From contig JANXTJ010000180.1 of the NCBI GenBank assembly GCA_025352485.1, positions 1 through 7,254 on the forward strand: a stretch of DNA of 7,254 nucleotides. The letters are read 5' to 3'. Below the pieces are notes generated by a model. It was not told where the DNA came from and made no database searches. It saw only the letters and a list, made by a program, of their open reading frames with translations. The position numbers were made by a program, and so were the translations under genes. Of the stretch, positions 5,321 through 7,254 are shown piece after piece. Position 1 is the stretch's first letter. Each line of letters starts with the position of its first letter. The DNA comes from Salinibacterium sp. Lineage in GTDB: Bacteria; Actinomycetota; Actinomycetes; Actinomycetales; Microbacteriaceae.

Positions 5321-7254
5321 ATGACGAGAGGTCGGCTCCGGGTGATGCTCGGGGCCGCTCCTGGCGTGGGCAAGACCTTCGCGATGCTGGAGGAGGGGCG
5401 CCGACTGAGCGACACCGGGCTCGACGTTGTTGTCGCGATCGTCGAGACGCACGGCCGGGCGGCTACGGCCGCTCTCGTCGACGGCCTGCCCGTGCTCCCC
5501 CGCCGCAGCGTCGAACACCGAGGCATCAGCCTTGAGGAGATGGACCTCGACGCGGTGTTGGCCCGCAAGCCCGACATCGCCCTGGTGGATGAGCTGGCGC
5601 ACACCAACGCACCCGGCACCGCCAATGACAAGCGCTGGCAAGACGTTGGGGCCATTCTTGACGCCGGCATCGACGTCATTTCGACCGTCAACATCCAGCA
5701 CATCGAATCGCTCAATGATGTGGTGCGACAGATCACCGGCGTGGTGCAGCGCGAGACGATTCCGGATGCCGTGCTGCGCGGCGCGGATCAGGTCGAGCTT
5801 GTCGACGTCGCCCCGCAGGCCCTCCGCGACCGTCTCAGCGCCGGCGTCGTGTACCCGGCCGCCCGGGTGGATGCCGCGCTGAGCAACTATTTTCGGCTCG
5901 GTAACCTCACCGCGCTGCGCGAGCTGGCACTGCTGTGGTTGGCCGATGAGGTGGATTCGGCGCTGAAAAAGTACCGGGCCGAACAGGGCATTGCGGCGAG
6001 TTGGAACGCGCGCGAGCGCGTGGTGGTGGCGCTGACCGGCGGCCGCGAGGGCGAGACCCTGCTGCGGCGAGGCGCGCGCATCGCATCCCGATCGAGCGGT
6101 GGCGAATTGTTCGCAGTGCATGTGACGACCTCAGACGGGCTTGCCGAAGCAAACCCCAGTATTTTGTCCGCACAGAAGGCGCTCGTCGAGACTTTGGGCG
6201 GCAGCTATTACCAGGTCGTCGGGGAGCAGATTCCGCGGGCGCTGGTGGAGTTCGCCCGCAGCGTGGATGCCACCCAGCTCATCATCGGGGTGAGCCGACG
6301 CAGCACGCTAGCGCGGCTGCTCACCGGGGCGGGAACGTCGGCCACGGTCATCCGTGAAGCCGGCGACATCGACGTGCACATCATCTCGCACTCAGAGGCC
6401 GGCTCAAGGGCCCTGCCCGCCCTCGGCGGAGCCCTCTCGATGCGACGTCGCCTACTCGGCTTCGCGCTGGCGGTGCTCGGGCTTCCGCTACTGACTTGGC
6501 CGCTGAGTGCATTCCGCAGCCCTGACTCGATGACCAGCGATGTTCTGACGTTTCAGCTATTCGTGGTGATCGTCGCCCTGGTCGGCGGAATTTGGCCGGC
6601 GCTGCTTGCCGCCGTTGGCGCCGGATTTCTCCTCGACTTCTTTTTCGTCGAACCGCTCTACACGATCACCATCGCCGAGCCGCTGCACCTTGCCGCACTG
6701 ATCATCTTCGTGATCATCGCGGTGCTGGTGAGCATTGTCGTCGATCAGGCGGCGCGGCGCTCCCGAGTGGCGTCACGGGCCGCGGCCGAATCCGAAACCC
6801 TGGCCAGCATCGCGGGCAGCGTGCTGCGCGGGCAGGACGCGCTTGAGGCGCTCATCCTTCGGCTGCGCGAATCGTTCGGGATGGCCAGTGTCATCCTCGT
6901 CTCGCATGGCGTGGCGCTCTACACGGCCGAAGATGAGGCCGCGGGAGGCGTGATCGAGACGACATTCGCCATCGGTGATCATTCCACCCTGCGCCTGCTC
7001 GGCCCACAGCTGCCCGCCTCCGACCGCAGAATTTTGGGTGCTTTTCTTTCTCAGATTGAGGGAGCGCTGAAACAGCGCGAGCTGGCAAACGAGGCTGAGA
7101 ACATGCGGCCGGTGGCCGAAGCCGACAAGCTGCGCACGGCTCTCCTGGCGGCGGTGGGTCACGATCTGCGGCGGCCCCTCGCTGCCGCCACAGCGGCCGT
7201 GACATCACTGCGCTCAACCGAGGTGAAGCTGGCTGCCGCCGACCGGGCCGAAGC
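5321..7254 (+). CDS. kdpD: KdpD, K+-responsive sensor histidine kinase, 3' end missing
   Basis: KdpD autophosphorylates on His and passes the phosphate to KdpE to induce kdp genes when K+ is limiting or osmolarity rises. The frame is open from ATG 5321 to the window end: 644 complete codons plus two bases. Domains in order are the KdpD N-terminal nucleotide-binding domain with Walker A GAAPGVGKT (11-19) and Walker-B-like ALVDELAHTNAPG (87-99), a universal-stress-protein-like domain (about 230-357), four membrane helices (about 377-395, 407-421, 423-441, 455-475), an Arg cluster after the last helix (R479, R480, R482, R486), a GAF-like region (about 490-585), then the dimerisation/phospho-acceptor box VGHDLRRPLA (612-621, His614). 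The ATPase half is beyond the window. The start lies 7 bases after kdpC; GGGA 5307-5310 is a weak ribosome-binding site. The usual T/N four residues after His is Arg618, which may affect phosphatase activity. Confidence 0.95.
   Translation, partial: MTRGRLRVMLGAAPGVGKTFAMLEEGRRLSDTGLDVVVAIVETHGRAATAALVDGLPVLPRRSVEHRGISLEEMDLDAVLARKPDIALVDELAHTNAPGTANDKRWQDVGAILDAGIDVISTVNIQHIESLNDVVRQITGVVQRETIPDAVLRGADQVELVDVAPQALRDRLSAGVVYPAARVDAALSNYFRLGNLTALRELALLWLADEVDSALKKYRAEQGIAASWNARERVVVALTGGREGETLLRRGARIASRSSGGELFAVHVTTSDGLAEANPSILSAQKALVETLGGSYYQVVGEQIPRALVEFARSVDATQLIIGVSRRSTLARLLTGAGTSATVIREAGDIDVHIISHSEAGSRALPALGGALSMRRRLLGFALAVLGLPLLTWPLSAFRSPDSMTSDVLTFQLFVVIVALVGGIWPALLAAVGAGFLLDFFFVEPLYTITIAEPLHLAALIIFVIIAVLVSIVVDQAARRSRVASRAAAESETLASIAGSVLRGQDALEALILRLRESFGMASVILVSHGVALYTAEDEAAGGVIETTFAIGDHSTLRLLGPQLPASDRRILGAFLSQIEGALKQRELANEAENMRPVAEADKLRTALLAAVGHDLRRPLAAATAAVTSLRSTEVKLAAADRAE

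Noticed and set aside
5285..6121. Minus-strand open frame (278 codons) opposite kdpD and smaller ones at 2616-3365, 3667-4482 and 4996-5736
   Set aside because: Composition is typical of reverse-frame shadows in high-GC DNA, with no recognisable motif and no credible ribosome-binding context, while the + strand genes there are unmistakable.

Overview
The window is GC-rich, reads with strongly G/C-ended codons and uses GTG starts freely. Together with a polyphosphate-glucokinase gene and an actinobacterial-style KdpD, this points to a high-GC actinomycete. Microbacteriaceae or related Micrococcales is my best guess, but it rests on resemblance rather than a search. All genes that can be supported lie on the + strand. 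I see no RNA gene, mobile element, CRISPR array or phage gene.

Layout: positions 1-541 hold the C-terminal two thirds of a ROK-family polyphosphate/ATP glucokinase (ppgK), cut by the window start. Positions 542-744 are about 200 bases of non-coding DNA. This stretch carries a GNRA-loop hairpin, an 11-bp-period direct repeat (CGTTAGG twice), an 8-bp inverted repeat overlapping a TTGACT element, and a 7-bp perfect palindrome just downstream. From 745 to the window end runs a tight high-affinity potassium uptake operon: a 27-codon hydrophobic micro-ORF, kdpF, kdpA, kdpB, kdpC and the start of kdpD, which is cut by the window end within the histidine-kinase core.

How it works together: KdpFABC is an inner-membrane K+ pump that is a hybrid of a channel-like subunit (KdpA) and a P-type ATPase (KdpB), held together by KdpC and the small lipid-like KdpF. 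KdpD is the membrane sensor kinase that normally phosphorylates the response regulator KdpE, which switches on the operon when K+ is limiting. kdpE is expected just beyond the window. The first genes overlap (4-nt GTGA, 1-nt TGATG, then GTGA again), with the ribosome-binding sites inside the preceding gene, which suggests translational coupling. All catalytic and selectivity motifs of the pump are intact.

This is mostly a recognisable housekeeping or stress-response locus; I found no evidence of a wholly new system. The points most worth a second look are the 27-residue membrane micro-protein ahead of kdpF, the dense set of repeats in the promoter region, and an Arg in place of the usual Thr/Asn four residues after the phospho-accepting His of KdpD.
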